Numbered from the stretch's first letter, positions 1 through 9,652 are shown. The stretch: DNA of 64,000 bases from CAZVLQ01 sp964628185 (GCA_964628185.1 CAZVLQ010000005.1:1-64000); one strand, 5' to 3'. The notes: generated by a model from the letters alone, not told the origin. Numbers and translations: made by a program.

Positions 1-2
1 AG

Positions 3-89
3 ATGCTCGCGGATTATGCAGGATTACATCATTCCACGGTGAGCCGGTTGATCAAACAAGGGGATGAAAATGCGCCAAACAAGACCTGA
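3..89 (+). CDS. C-terminal tail of a Y1-type (REP-associated, IS200-like) transposase, partial
   Basis: The frame is open from the window edge and ends at TGA. The 28 visible residues include LADYAGLHHSTVSRLIKQ and end in NKT. A helix-turn-helix segment of the type GLHxSTVSRLI at the extreme C-terminus is typical of REP-associated tyrosine transposases (RAYTs), which mobilise short palindromic repeats. The final codons lie inside the AAGACCTGACCCC repeat that recurs twice more in the window, which supports the RAYT reading. The catalytic part is outside the window, so the family call rests only on the tail. Confidence 0.55.
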   Translation: MLADYAGLHHSTVSRLIKQGDENAPNKT

Positions 90-843
90 CCCCTCCCGCG
101 GGCTTGATGCGCCGTTGCAGGCGGGAGAAGTGGCGCTGGTCGGTGCCGGCCCCGGGGCACCCGAGCTGCTGACGCTGGCGGCGGTAAGGCTGATCGGGGA
201 TTGTGACGTGATTGTGTACGACGCCCTGATCCCGGATGCCGTGATGGCGCTGGCCACGGCCGATGCCGAGCGTATTTTCGCCGGCAAACGCGGTGGCCGA
301 CCCTCGGCAAACCAGACGGACATCTGCAAGAAGCTTATTCAACTGGCCGGCGCGGGAAAACGCGTCGTTCGGCTCAAGGGCGGCGACCCGTTCGTGTTCG
401 GGCGTGGTGGTGAGGAGATTCGGGCGCTGGCCGATGCCGGCGTGCGGTTCCGTGTGATTCCCGGCATTACTTCCGGTCTGGCCGCCCCTGCCATGGCCGG
501 CATTCCGGTAACGGACCGGATGGTCAATTCAACCCTTGCCTTTCTCACCGGCCATGAAGCCGACGAACAGTCCCACATTGACTGGCGTGCGCTGGTTGCT
601 GCATTCCCCGTACTGGTCATTTATATGGGAACCAGAAATCTGTCCCGGATTGCGGATCGCCTGCTCGGCGCCGGCATGCGGGACGACACGCCCTTGTCTA
701 TTTTGCGGTCTGTGAGCTGCGCCGAAGAATCGCAGGCATTCGGAACCCTGGCCGAAGCGGCCGACGGCCGCCTCACGGGGCAATCGCCCGCCATCGTTAT
801 TGTCGGGGATGTGGTCGCCAGACGCCGCACATGGCGAACCTGA
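70..843 (+). CDS. cobA: uroporphyrinogen-III C-methyltransferase (SUMT)
   Basis: SAM-dependent methylation of uroporphyrinogen III at C2 and C7 gives precorrin-2, the branch point to siroheme and cobalamin. The 257-residue protein has the single TP_methylase domain with VGAGPGAPELLTL near residue 23, RLKGGDPFVFGRGGEE near 105 and IPGITSG near 132, all classic SUMT motifs. It is a stand-alone enzyme without the CysG dehydrogenase/chelatase half. ATG at 70 is preferred because AAGGGG sits six bases upstream; ATG at 64 directly abuts that site. The N-terminal RQTRPDPS is encoded by the REP-like repeat, so the first 10-15 residues are probably recent and not conserved. The gene overlaps the transposase tail. 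Confidence 0.9.
   Translation: MRQTRPDPSRGLDAPLQAGEVALVGAGPGAPELLTLAAVRLIGDCDVIVYDALIPDAVMALATADAERIFAGKRGGRPSANQTDICKKLIQLAGAGKRVVRLKGGDPFVFGRGGEEIRALADAGVRFRVIPGITSGLAAPAMAGIPVTDRMVNSTLAFLTGHEADEQSHIDWRALVAAFPVLVIYMGTRNLSRIADRLLGAGMRDDTPLSILRSVSCAEESQAFGTLAEAADGRLTGQSPAIVIVGDVVARRRTWRT
77..93 (+). repeat. REP-like motif AAACAAGACCTGACCCC
   Basis: This 17-bp stretch is repeated exactly in reverse complement at 22965-22981 and partly at 55768-55780. It overlaps the stop of the transposase tail and the first codons of cobA. Motifs of this kind commonly cluster around RAYT genes. Confidence 0.6.
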
Positions 844-873
844 TCAGCTCACCGAACATCTTTCACATCTTTC

Positions 874-2283
874 ATGAATCGGACGGATCGTTACCTGGTA
901 CTGGATCAGGGCAGTCATGCCAGCCGCGCCATGATTTTTGACGCAGGGGGCCAAGCGCTTGCAAGCCGCCTGTGCCCGGTGTCCAGCCGGCATCCGCGGC
1001 CGGGCCGGGTTGAGCATGATCCCGAGGAAGTTGTGGCTTCATTGCAACAGGCCATGGAAGGTGTTGCGGCCGATGGTGTTGGGGCGGCCGGACTTGCCAC
1101 GCAGCGCTCCAGTGTTGTGTGCTGGAACCGGAGAACAGGTCGGGCGCTTTCACCCGTCATAAGCTGGCAGGATCGCCGTGCGACGGACTGGATGGATCGC
1201 TTCTCCACGAAATGGCCTGATATCCAGGCGAGGACGGGCCTGTTTCCGTCGGCGCATTACGGTGCGGGAAAACTGGCCTGGTGCCTGAATCATCTTCCCG
1301 CCGTGAGAAAGGCGCTGAAAGACGGTGACCTGGCGTGGGGGCCACTGGCCGGTTTTCTGCTCTTTCGCCTGCTGCGGGAACGTCCCCTGTGCGTGGATGC
1401 CGGCAATGCCTCCCGCACGCTGCTGTGGAATATACGCACGCTGGACTGGGATCCGTTTCTGCTTGAACTGTTTTCGCTTCCGGCCCCGCCTTTGCCGCGG
1501 TGCGTCCCGAGCTGTCACGATTTCGGTTGCCTGGATGTGGCCGGGCGGAAAGTCCCTCTGAAGATCGTGATGGGCGATCTGCCCGCCGCCCTGTTTGCCT
1601 CGGGCCTTCCGCAACCGGATATCGCCTACATCAATGTGGGAACAGGCGCTTTTGTGCAGCGGCTGTTGCGGGCGCCGCCGGAGGGCGTGCGCGGTTTTTT
1701 ACGCACGGTGGCGTATCAGGATGCGCATGCATGCGTCCATGCGCTGGAGGGCACGGTGAACGGCGCGGGCTGTGCGCTGGCTTGGTTTGAAGAGCGCTGC
1801 GGCATTCACGACATCACGGAGCATCTGCCCGAATGGCTACAACGGGAGGTGGAACCGCCCCTGTTTCTCAACGGTGTGGCCGGGCTTGGCTCGCCGTTCT
1901 GGAAGCCGGCATTTGAAAGCCGTTTTGTCGGAGAGGGGAAGGCGTGGCAACGGGCTGTGGCCATCGTCGAAAGCATTGCGTTTCTGTTGCAGTTCAATCT
2001 GGAAGGCATGAATCCATACACGGCGCCGGTTTCCGCCATACGCATCAGCGGTGGCCTGGCCAGCATGGATGGACTGTGTCAACGGCTGGCGAATCTTTCC
2101 GGTATTCCCGTCATGCGCTCCGCCCAGGCCGAAGCAACGGCGCGCGGTTGCGCCTTTTTGCTGGCTGAAAGTCCCGACGGCTGGTACGGGACGGATACGG
2201 ACGAACCGTTTCAGCCGTATGATGACGCCGGTTTGAAACGCCGCTACGCGCGCTGGCGCACCCTGATGCCGCAGCATCATTAA
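874..2283 (+). CDS. FGGY-family carbohydrate kinase, glycerol-kinase-like
   Basis: ATP-dependent sugar or polyol kinase of 469 residues in the two-domain actin-like fold. Visible motifs are LDQGSHASRAMIFD at the N-terminus (phosphate-binding loop), ISWQDRRATDW, KLAWCLNHLP and VDAGNASRTLLWNIRTLDWD, where the Asp of VDAGNASRT aligns with the catalytic Asp of GlpK. NVGTGAF and ISGGLA in the C-terminal half are the second nucleotide-binding segments. The N-terminal DQGS replaces DQGT of true glycerol kinases, and glpF and glpD are absent nearby, so the substrate is open. It lies 30 bp after cobA and may be co-transcribed. Its TAA stop coincides with a degenerate end of the window's mobile repeat family. 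Confidence 0.8.
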   Translation: MNRTDRYLVLDQGSHASRAMIFDAGGQALASRLCPVSSRHPRPGRVEHDPEEVVASLQQAMEGVAADGVGAAGLATQRSSVVCWNRRTGRALSPVISWQDRRATDWMDRFSTKWPDIQARTGLFPSAHYGAGKLAWCLNHLPAVRKALKDGDLAWGPLAGFLLFRLLRERPLCVDAGNASRTLLWNIRTLDWDPFLLELFSLPAPPLPRCVPSCHDFGCLDVAGRKVPLKIVMGDLPAALFASGLPQPDIAYINVGTGAFVQRLLRAPPEGVRGFLRTVAYQDAHACVHALEGTVNGAGCALAWFEERCGIHDITEHLPEWLQREVEPPLFLNGVAGLGSPFWKPAFESRFVGEGKAWQRAVAIVESIAFLLQFNLEGMNPYTAPVSAIRISGGLASMDGLCQRLANLSGIPVMRSAQAEATARGCAFLLAESPDGWYGTDTDEPFQPYDDAGLKRRYARWRTLMPQHH

Positions 2284-2300
2284 TCCGGATATTGTATGAG
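2281..2300 (+). repeat. degenerate terminal sequence of the TA-flanked element family
   Basis: TAATCCGGATATTGTATGAG matches the element terminus TAACCCGTATATTGCATGAAG at about 17 of 20 aligned positions. Its first three bases are the stop codon of the FGGY kinase. No second end is visible before the convergent diguanylate cyclase, so this is a decayed or solitary end. Confidence 0.45.
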
Positions 2301-2318
2301 ACCCGCGCCGGAAAGGAG

Positions 2319-3821
2319 CTACCCTTCCGGTTCCCGTCTCCAGAAACGATACGTATTTTTACCGTCATGCTTGGCTTTATACATGGCCTCATCAGCTTGT
2401 CTGACAAGCATATCACTGTTTTCACTGTCCGTGGGATAGATACTGATCCCGATACTGGCGCTAATATATTGTTTTCCGTCTGATAGCGAAAAGGGCCGGG
2501 CCAGTGCGGTGAGGATTTTCTTTCCAATGACGCTGATACCGGCCGGCGTCTGAGTGTTCGTAAGAATGATGGTAAATTCATCGCCGCCAATGCGGGCTAT
2601 GGTATCCACCTCACGAACACAGCCACGCAGGCGGATTGCCACTTCTTTTAGCAGTGAGTCTCCTGTTTCGTGACCAAACATATCATTGATATCCTTGAAG
2701 TTATCAAGGTCTATAAACAATACGGCAAAATTTTCCCCGCGTCTGCGCGCCTGTGCCCGTGCCTGCGTCAGACGGTCAAAAAACAGGAACCGGTTTGCCA
2801 GGCCGGTCAGACTGTCGTGGTGTGCCATGAGTTTAAGTTGCTTCTCTATGTGCTCGCGTTCCAGTTCAGCGCCGGCCCGCTCGGCGAAGATGCGCAAGAC
2901 CTGCTCAAGCTCTTCCTTTCCACGCATCGGCTTATCATCCATGATGCCAATATAGCCGGTGATATTTCCCGATGAATCCTGAAACGGAATGCCCAGATAG
3001 CTTTTCGCTCCTGTCTCCTTCAGCCATGGGTCGTTGGGAAATTTTTTCCTTAGCCCTTCCGTGAAAAACATGGTGTTCCCATTCATAATGTCCGCGCCAG
3101 GGGTGTCCCTCAAATTCCAGGTAAAGCCCTGGCTGAGATCGGAGGCTTCCCAGATGGCCAGGGAGCGTGCCCGCAAATCTTCCTCGGACAGCAGTTCGGC
3201 GGCAAAGGCGACCTTGACTCCGGTGGCTGCCGCCACATGGCGCACCAGTTCCCGAAAGAAATTTTCGCCGGTCACCTTTGACGTACCCTCAATAATGCAC
3301 CTTAGCCATTTCGCCGTCTGTTTACGGATGGTAATGTCGTGGCTGACCACCACCGCATGGGTAATCTCCTTGCTGGCATTGTAGTACGGATAATACGTCG
3401 CGTTAAAATAGGATAGCCCGTGTTTCGGGACATCAATGGAAAAATCCACCTGAACGATATTGCCCTTGAAGCACTGGTCGAAACAGGGCTTGATGGCCGA
3501 CTCAAAGGTTTCCTTGCCCCATATATCCGCCACGCTCCTGCCAAGGGTTTCTTCCCGCGTTTTGTCAAGCGCCGATAAAAAGGCATCGTTGACAGCACGG
3601 TAAATATAATTTCTGTCGATGAGGTTCATGGAATCCCTGGAAGTGTTGACGATGAATTCGTAGCGCTTCCACATTTCCCTTATCGCTTCGGATTCGGAGG
3701 CATAAGTGCTTGCAATGTCGGATGGAATTTCCGGTGTGCTGCTGATAATCCTTAAATCCACCGACCAGCCGCCGGGCGTTGTGTGTCTCCCTGTCAGACC
3801 TTTCAGCATGGCATTTCCCAT
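2319..3821 (-). CDS. diguanylate cyclase with PAS and GAF sensor domains
   Basis: Makes the second messenger c-di-GMP from two GTP. The 500-residue soluble protein has a PAS domain at about 50-165 (NTSRDSMNLIDRNYIY, then the PAC-like VVVSHDIT), a GAF-type domain at about 185-325 and a GGDEF domain at about 335-495. The active-site GGDEF is intact at 412-416, and an inhibitory I-site RxxD (REVD, 403-406) lies exactly five residues before it, so product feedback inhibition is expected. No EAL domain and no transmembrane segment are seen. The gene stands alone, divergent from metK and convergent with the FGGY kinase. The ligand sensed by PAS or GAF cannot be read from the sequence. Confidence 0.92.
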   Translation of the reverse strand: MGNAMLKGLTGRHTTPGGWSVDLRIISSTPEIPSDIASTYASESEAIREMWKRYEFIVNTSRDSMNLIDRNYIYRAVNDAFLSALDKTREETLGRSVADIWGKETFESAIKPCFDQCFKGNIVQVDFSIDVPKHGLSYFNATYYPYYNASKEITHAVVVSHDITIRKQTAKWLRCIIEGTSKVTGENFFRELVRHVAAATGVKVAFAAELLSEEDLRARSLAIWEASDLSQGFTWNLRDTPGADIMNGNTMFFTEGLRKKFPNDPWLKETGAKSYLGIPFQDSSGNITGYIGIMDDKPMRGKEELEQVLRIFAERAGAELEREHIEKQLKLMAHHDSLTGLANRFLFFDRLTQARAQARRRGENFAVLFIDLDNFKDINDMFGHETGDSLLKEVAIRLRGCVREVDTIARIGGDEFTIILTNTQTPAGISVIGKKILTALARPFSLSDGKQYISASIGISIYPTDSENSDMLVRQADEAMYKAKHDGKNTYRFWRREPEG

Positions 3822-3984
3822 GGGTCACAATGCTAACCCAAATTCTTTGCAAGTCCATGAATAGCCTTTTCCCGTCAATTGTCGCCTGAGCTTCCATTTA
3901 GCGGTTGCGATGATTAGATTGCGCTGCCACCCGGCGGGCGGAGGCACAAAATACCAGTCCCCCTAAAAAGGAGCATGCAGCAAT

Positions 3985-5154
<1,170 letters not shown>

Positions 5155-5184
5155 ATCATACAGGTCTATAGAACGGAGGACGGG

Positions 5185-6597
5185 ATGAGTGCCGTGGAAG
5201 AAACCATGAACGATTACAGTGTTGCCGATCTTTCCCTGCGTGAATGGGGCCGCAAGGAAATCGCCATCGCCGAAACCGAGATGCCCGGCCTGATGGCGAT
5301 ACGGGAAAAGTATGCGCCGGAGCAGCCGCTTAAGGGCGCGCGTATAGCCGGTTCCCTGCACATGACCATCCAGACCGCGGTGCTGATTGAAACGCTGACC
5401 GCGCTGGGGGCGCAGGTGCGCTGGGCTTCATGCAATATTTTTTCCACCCAGGACCATGCCGCGGCGGCCATTGCCGCCGACGGCATCCCGGTATTCGCCT
5501 ACAAGGGCGAAAGCCTGGAGGAATACTGGGAGTTTACCCACCGTATCATGGAATGGGCGGACGGCGGCATGCCGAATATGGTCCTGGATGACGGCGGTGA
5601 CGCAACATTGCTGATTATTCTCGGCGCCAGGGCGGAGGCCGATCCGACCGTGCTCGACAACCCCTCCAGCGAGGAGGAAGTGGCTCTGTTCGGTGCGATC
5701 AGGAAGCGCCTGGCCGAACAGCCGGGCTGGTATTCCGCGCGGCGCGCCGCCATCCGAGGCGTGACCGAGGAGACGACGACCGGGGTGCATCGTCTCTATC
5801 AGATGCAGGAGCGCGGTGAATTGCCGTTTCCGGCATTCAATGTGAACGATTCGGTGACCAAGTCGAAATTCGACAACCTCTATGGCTGCCGCGAATCGCT
5901 GGTGGACGGCATCAAGCGCGCCACCGATGTGATGATCGCCGGCAAGATCGCGGTCGTGCTCGGCTATGGCGACGTGGGCAAGGGCTGCGCGCAGTCGCTG
6001 CGCGGGCTCGGCGCCACGGTGTGGGTGACTGAAATTGATCCGATCTGCGCCCTGCAGGCCGCCATGGAAGGCTACCGCGTGGTGCGCATGAACGATGCCT
6101 GCAAGCTGGGCGATATCTTCGTGACCACCACCGGCAATTACCATGTCATCACCCATGATCATATGGCGGCGATGAAGGACCAGACAATCGTGTGCAACAT
6201 CGGCCATTTCGATAACGAAATCGACGTGGCGAGCCTGAAACAGTATGCATGGGAAAACATCAAGCCGCAGGTGGATCAGATTATTTTTCCCGACGGTAAA
6301 CGTATCACCCTGCTGGCCCAGGGTCGTCTGGTAAATCTGGGATGTGCCACCGGACATCCGAGCTTTGTCATGTCGAACTCTTTTTCCAACCAGACGCTGG
6401 CCCAGATGGAGCTGTTTAATCGTACCGATCAATATGAGAACAGGGTGTACACCCTGCCCAAGAAACTGGATGAAGAGGTGGCGCGCCTGCATCTTGCCAA
6501 GATCGGCGTGAAGCTGACGCAACTGACCCCGGAGCAGGCCGATTATATCGGCGTGCCTGTGGAAGGCCCCTACAAGGCTGAGTATTACCGCTACTAG
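5185..6597 (+). CDS. ahcY: adenosylhomocysteinase (SAH hydrolase)
   Basis: Reversibly hydrolyses S-adenosylhomocysteine to adenosine and homocysteine using bound NAD. The 470-residue form includes the extra internal segment of about 40 residues found in many bacterial enzymes. GYGDVGKGCAQSLRGLGA is the NAD-binding Rossmann loop near residue 250, and the C-terminal Lys-Tyr motif YKAEYYRY is intact. GGAGG precedes the ATG at suitable distance. It sits 30 bp downstream of metK and removes the inhibitory product of SAM-dependent methylation. No metF or metH follows, unlike the arrangement in many proteobacteria. Confidence 0.98.
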   Translation: MSAVEETMNDYSVADLSLREWGRKEIAIAETEMPGLMAIREKYAPEQPLKGARIAGSLHMTIQTAVLIETLTALGAQVRWASCNIFSTQDHAAAAIAADGIPVFAYKGESLEEYWEFTHRIMEWADGGMPNMVLDDGGDATLLIILGARAEADPTVLDNPSSEEEVALFGAIRKRLAEQPGWYSARRAAIRGVTEETTTGVHRLYQMQERGELPFPAFNVNDSVTKSKFDNLYGCRESLVDGIKRATDVMIAGKIAVVLGYGDVGKGCAQSLRGLGATVWVTEIDPICALQAAMEGYRVVRMNDACKLGDIFVTTTGNYHVITHDHMAAMKDQTIVCNIGHFDNEIDVASLKQYAWENIKPQVDQIIFPDGKRITLLAQGRLVNLGCATGHPSFVMSNSFSNQTLAQMELFNRTDQYENRVYTLPKKLDEEVARLHLAKIGVKLTQLTPEQADYIGVPVEGPYKAEYYRY

Positions 6598-6867
6598 ATG
6601 CGACGGTTCTTCCCCCTGGTATTGTTGATCGCGATTCCCGCATGTGCCCTGGCGCAGGCCGGCCAGTCGGCCGACGCCCGATTCGACAAGACCGGAGACG
6701 GGATCGTGGATACATCGGACTGGAAGCTGATGAGCAAGGTCGAAAAACGAAACTATGCCCGGGATTCGTTGCGTGAACTCGGGCTGGAGCCGGATGACAG
6801 CGTCGGTAACGGCAGAACACGGGCTGACGACTATCTCGACGGTCTGCGATCCGTCTACGGCCCCTGA
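6598..6867 (+). CDS. small secreted protein with one EF-hand/dockerin-like loop
   Basis: The protein has 89 residues and starts directly after the ahcY stop codon (TAGATG). Residues 1-20 form a typical Sec signal peptide ending in ALA. Residues DKTGDGIVDTSDW carry acidic or oxygen residues at positions 1, 3, 5, 9 and 12 of a canonical calcium-binding loop, with Gly at 6. Only one such loop is visible, whereas EF-hands and dockerins usually come in pairs. The rest is hydrophilic, with no cysteine in the mature part. No known family was recognised; a periplasmic or extracellular calcium-binding role is an inference. Confidence 0.6.
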   Translation: MRRFFPLVLLIAIPACALAQAGQSADARFDKTGDGIVDTSDWKLMSKVEKRNYARDSLRELGLEPDDSVGNGRTRADDYLDGLRSVYGP

Positions 6868-6959
6868 CCCGAACAGATGCGCAAAAACGGACATCCGGCG
6901 CACAAGATGAGGGCTCGTTTCAAAACCGCGCACACAATAAACCCCCGGAACATCCATTG

Positions 6960-6988
6960 TTGAAAAATACCGTGTCCGATGGTATAAA
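6960..6988 (+). promoter_or_regulatory. sigma-70-type promoter of the ATP synthase operon
   Basis: TTGAAA at 6960-6965 and TATAAA at 6983-6988 are separated by exactly 17 bp, matching the sigma-70 consensus closely. Transcription from here would begin near 6995 and read into atpI. It is the best promoter-like sequence seen in the window. Confidence 0.6.
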
Positions 6989-7065
6989 TCGCCGCCCTCA
7001 AGGGGGTGCGGCGATGCGGACGGGATCCGGCTGTCGCACCTTCATGCCCGGATATTAACAAAGGC

Positions 7066-7470
7066 ATGAGCAGGCAAGGTGTCTGGCCCGTGGGCGGCAT
7101 CCGGGCCGTGCTGTACTGTCAGGCATTTGCGGGCCTGACCGGTTTCATTGCGGCATTATTGTGGTCCGGTCCCATGATGGCGCTGAGTCTGGTCTATGGC
7201 GTGGCTTTGTCCGTATTCAATGGCGCCTGGCTGCTGCGGCGTATCAAGCTTGCCGCGGGACTTGGGCCGGAGCAGGGGCAGCGGGTGCTGTATGTGAACG
7301 CGACGCTTCGCCTGATGACCGTTCTGGCGGCTCTGTTTCTGGCCTTCGGGCTTGGGCTGCATCTGCTTGCGGTGGCCGCGGGGCTGTTTCTGGCGCAGGT
7401 TTCAGTTTATGTTTACGCCGTCGCCCGGGCGGGCGATGAAAGAAAAAAAACAGGCCAGGAGCCTGAATGA
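7066..7470 (+). CDS. atpI: ATP synthase assembly protein I
   Basis: Small membrane protein of 134 residues thought to help assemble the c-ring. Four hydrophobic segments are visible (around residues 12-30, 33-50, 76-95 and 98-118), and the C-terminus is charged. An upstream ATG at 7006 would add 20 residues of unhelpful sequence and leave a leader of only about 10 nt after the predicted promoter, so 7066 is preferred. It is the first gene of the atp operon, and its stop is followed 12 bp later by atpB. Confidence 0.8.
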   Translation: MSRQGVWPVGGIRAVLYCQAFAGLTGFIAALLWSGPMMALSLVYGVALSVFNGAWLLRRIKLAAGLGPEQGQRVLYVNATLRLMTVLAALFLAFGLGLHLLAVAAGLFLAQVSVYVYAVARAGDERKKTGQEPE

Positions 7471-7482
7471 GGAGCACAAGGC

Positions 7483-8325
7483 TTGGCGCAAGAGGGGCAT
7501 AGCGGAGGAATCGCGGAGCATCTGCACTACTGGACCTACAAGTTCGATGAGTCCAATCCGTTCATGCAAATTCATCTGGACACCATGTTGACCACGATTC
7601 TCGTGGCGGGGTTGCTGGTATTCTTCGCCAGATGGCTTGGCGGCCGTTTGACGGCAGGCGCACCTTCCGGCACCCAGAATTTCATGGAATCAGTGATCGG
7701 TTTTGTGGATGATACCGTGCAGGACAACTTTCCGGTAAGGAATCCTTATATCGCGCCGCTGGCACTGACCATCTTTGTTTTCATTTTTCTGTGCAATACG
7801 CTGGATATTTTTCCGGCCTTTCTGTCGGGCAATATCGCCGGTCTGTTCGGGCTTGCGCATTACCGTCAGGTGCCGACCAACGATCTGAACCTGCCCGTGG
7901 CCATGGCCGTTTGCGTGTTCCTGATGACGCTGTATTACGAATTCAAGCTGAAGCCGCTTCACTTTTGCAAGGAACTGCTGCTTGAGCCGTTTGCCAGCCT
8001 GCTGCTTGGCGCCAAAAATCCGCTGGTCAAGCTGCTTGGCGTCGTGCTGATTCCGCTTAACCTGATTCTGAAACTGGTGGAGGAATTCGCCAAGCCGTTG
8101 AGCCTTTCCTTTCGTCTGTTCGGCAATATGTTCGCCGGAGAGGTGATCTTTCTGCTGATTGCCTTCCTGTTGTTGAGTGGAGGTGCGCTGGCCATGACGG
8201 CAGGCTTTTTCGTCGGCATTGCATGGTCGGTTTTTCATATGTTTATCGGTCTGCTGCAGGCGTTTATTTTTATGATTCTTACCGTGGTGTATCTGTCCAT
8301 TGCGCACCAGCCGGTGGAACACTGA
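7483..8325 (+). CDS. atpB: F1Fo ATP synthase subunit a
   Basis: Membrane subunit forming the proton half-channels against the c-ring. It has 280 residues with five to six transmembrane segments. The essential arginine helix appears as KPLSLSFRLFGNMFAGE near residue 205, and the C-terminal helix contains the family motif GLLQAFIFMILTVVYLS. The start codon is TTG with an AGGAG site about 9 bases upstream. Second gene of the atp operon. Confidence 0.97.
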   Translation: MAQEGHSGGIAEHLHYWTYKFDESNPFMQIHLDTMLTTILVAGLLVFFARWLGGRLTAGAPSGTQNFMESVIGFVDDTVQDNFPVRNPYIAPLALTIFVFIFLCNTLDIFPAFLSGNIAGLFGLAHYRQVPTNDLNLPVAMAVCVFLMTLYYEFKLKPLHFCKELLLEPFASLLLGAKNPLVKLLGVVLIPLNLILKLVEEFAKPLSLSFRLFGNMFAGEVIFLLIAFLLLSGGALAMTAGFFVGIAWSVFHMFIGLLQAFIFMILTVVYLSIAHQPVEH

Positions 8326-8360
8326 TTTTATAATCGTACTCGAAGAAAAGGAGAAGTAAC

Positions 8361-8612
8361 ATGGATGCACACACAATTATTACCGCTGCGACTGCGATAT
8401 CCGTGGGCGTGATTCTGGCTGCCGCGGGCCTGGGCTCGGCTGTCGGCTGGGGCCTGATCACATCCAAGACCCTGGAAGGCATTGCCCGCCAGCCCGAGAT
8501 GCGCCCGCAACTGATGTTTAACATGTTCATTTTCGCCGGCCTGATGGAATCTTTCCCGTTCATCATTATGGCGTTTGCGCTGTGGTTTCTGTTCGCCAAC
8601 CCGTTCCATTAA
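8361..8612 (+). CDS. atpE: F1Fo ATP synthase subunit c
   Basis: Hairpin subunit of the rotor ring with 83 residues. Helix 1 is glycine-rich, the polar loop is ARQPE, and helix 2 carries the ion-binding carboxylate as Glu in GLMESFPFI. The helix-1 position that holds the Na+-ligand Gln in sodium-type rings (GxGQG) is Trp here (AVGWG), so proton rather than sodium coupling is inferred. AGGAG precedes the ATG. Glu instead of Asp, together with the tryptophan, is uncommon among the gammaproteobacterial subunits I know. Confidence 0.96.
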   Translation: MDAHTIITAATAISVGVILAAAGLGSAVGWGLITSKTLEGIARQPEMRPQLMFNMFIFAGLMESFPFIIMAFALWFLFANPFH

Positions 8613-8651
8613 TCGAGGCTGGCCTAAAGTCCGCGCGAGCGAGGTGAAAAT

Positions 8652-9134
8652 ATGAGCATAGACTTGACGTTTATCGGCCAGATTGTCGTTTTTCTGACAC
8701 TGCTGGGATTGCTGAAGAAATACCTGTACGGACCGCTGAGCACGCTGATGGAACAGCGTGCAACGAAAATCGCGGAGGGGCTGGCGGCGGCGGATGCCGG
8801 CAAGCAGGCCAGGGCCCGGGCGCAGGCTGAAGTGGAATCCCAGCTGAAGGAGGCCAGATTCAAGGCGCAGGATATCCTGACCGCCGCCGGAAGGCGTGCG
8901 GCGGAAATCGAGGAAGAAATTACCAACAAGGCACGTGTTGAAGCCGGGCAGATTGTAGAGGCGGCCCGCGAGGAAGTGGGCGCTGAAATTAACAAGGCAC
9001 GCCAGGAACTGCGCAAGGAAGTCGCAGATATTGCCATGCTGGCCGCTGAACGCGTATTGCAGGCCGAACTGGACGAAACACGGCATGCCGGGCTGATCGA
9101 TGAAGTCGTCAGCAAGGAAATTGGTCACGCATGA
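8652..9134 (+). CDS. atpF: F1Fo ATP synthase subunit b
   Basis: Peripheral stalk subunit of 160 residues. An N-terminal membrane segment (FIGQIVVFLTLLGLL) is followed by a long charged helix rich in Ala, Glu and Arg that forms the dimeric stator. GAGGTG lies upstream of the ATG. Its end overlaps the atpH start by 4 bp (ATGA), indicating translational coupling. Confidence 0.96.
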   Translation: MSIDLTFIGQIVVFLTLLGLLKKYLYGPLSTLMEQRATKIAEGLAAADAGKQARARAQAEVESQLKEARFKAQDILTAAGRRAAEIEEEITNKARVEAGQIVEAAREEVGAEINKARQELRKEVADIAMLAAERVLQAELDETRHAGLIDEVVSKEIGHA

Positions 9135-9652
9135 GCACGCGCTCCATTTCCCGCCGCTATGCCCGTGCCCTGTTCGAACTTGGGCGGGAAGGGAAAAAGA
9201 TCAGGCCCTCCCTGGCCAGGGCTGCCGGGATTGTCGGCGAAAGCGAAATTCTGAATCTGCTGGCCATGCCGCAGGTTCCACCCGTCACCAAGGCTGAAAT
9301 AATTGACAGGGCCGCGGGAGGCCTGTCGAAAGAGGTCAGGCGACTGGTGGAGATGCTCTGCGCCCGCGACAAGGCCGAACTGCTTCCCGAGATTGCCGGG
9401 ATGGTTGAAGAAATGGAGCGACAGGCGGCAAGCGAGGTTGAAGCTGAAGTGATCTCGGTTATCAAACTTGATACGGAGATGAAGGAGAAAATTACCGCGG
9501 TGCTGGGCAAGGCTATCGGCCGCAAGGTGAAACTGAACGTTAAGCGCGACCCCGGCATTCTGGGGGGGCTGGTTATCCGGATTGGTGACAGGCAAATGGA
9601 TTACTCCCTGCGCACACGTCTTCAGGGCTTGAAAAGGGCCATGCTGTCCTGA
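9131..9652 (+). CDS. atpH: F1Fo ATP synthase subunit delta
   Basis: Caps the F1 hexamer and binds subunit b. It has 173 residues, with N-terminal SISRRYARALFELG typical of the family and a C-terminal DPGILGGLVIRIGDRQMDYSL motif that contacts the stalk. It overlaps atpF by 4 bp and is followed by atpA after 51 bp. Confidence 0.96.
   Translation: MSTRSISRRYARALFELGREGKKIRPSLARAAGIVGESEILNLLAMPQVPPVTKAEIIDRAAGGLSKEVRRLVEMLCARDKAELLPEIAGMVEEMERQAASEVEAEVISVIKLDTEMKEKITAVLGKAIGRKVKLNVKRDPGILGGLVIRIGDRQMDYSLRTRLQGLKRAMLS

Noticed and set aside
3822..3984. Possible SAM or SAH riboswitch upstream of metK
   Set aside because: The leader has a GC-rich stretch and a ribosome site but I could not match it to a known SAM- or SAH-binding consensus. 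A covariance model search would decide.
5428..6957. 509-codon open frame on the minus strand opposite ahcY
   Set aside because: It mirrors the highly conserved ahcY gene codon for codon. The product is His- and Gly-rich low-complexity-like sequence with no motif or ribosome site. Similar shadows lie opposite atpA (9125-10363), glmU (14284-15522), hsdR (25011-26312), bioF (36842-37918), recQ (39739-40668) and argG (62644-63564).
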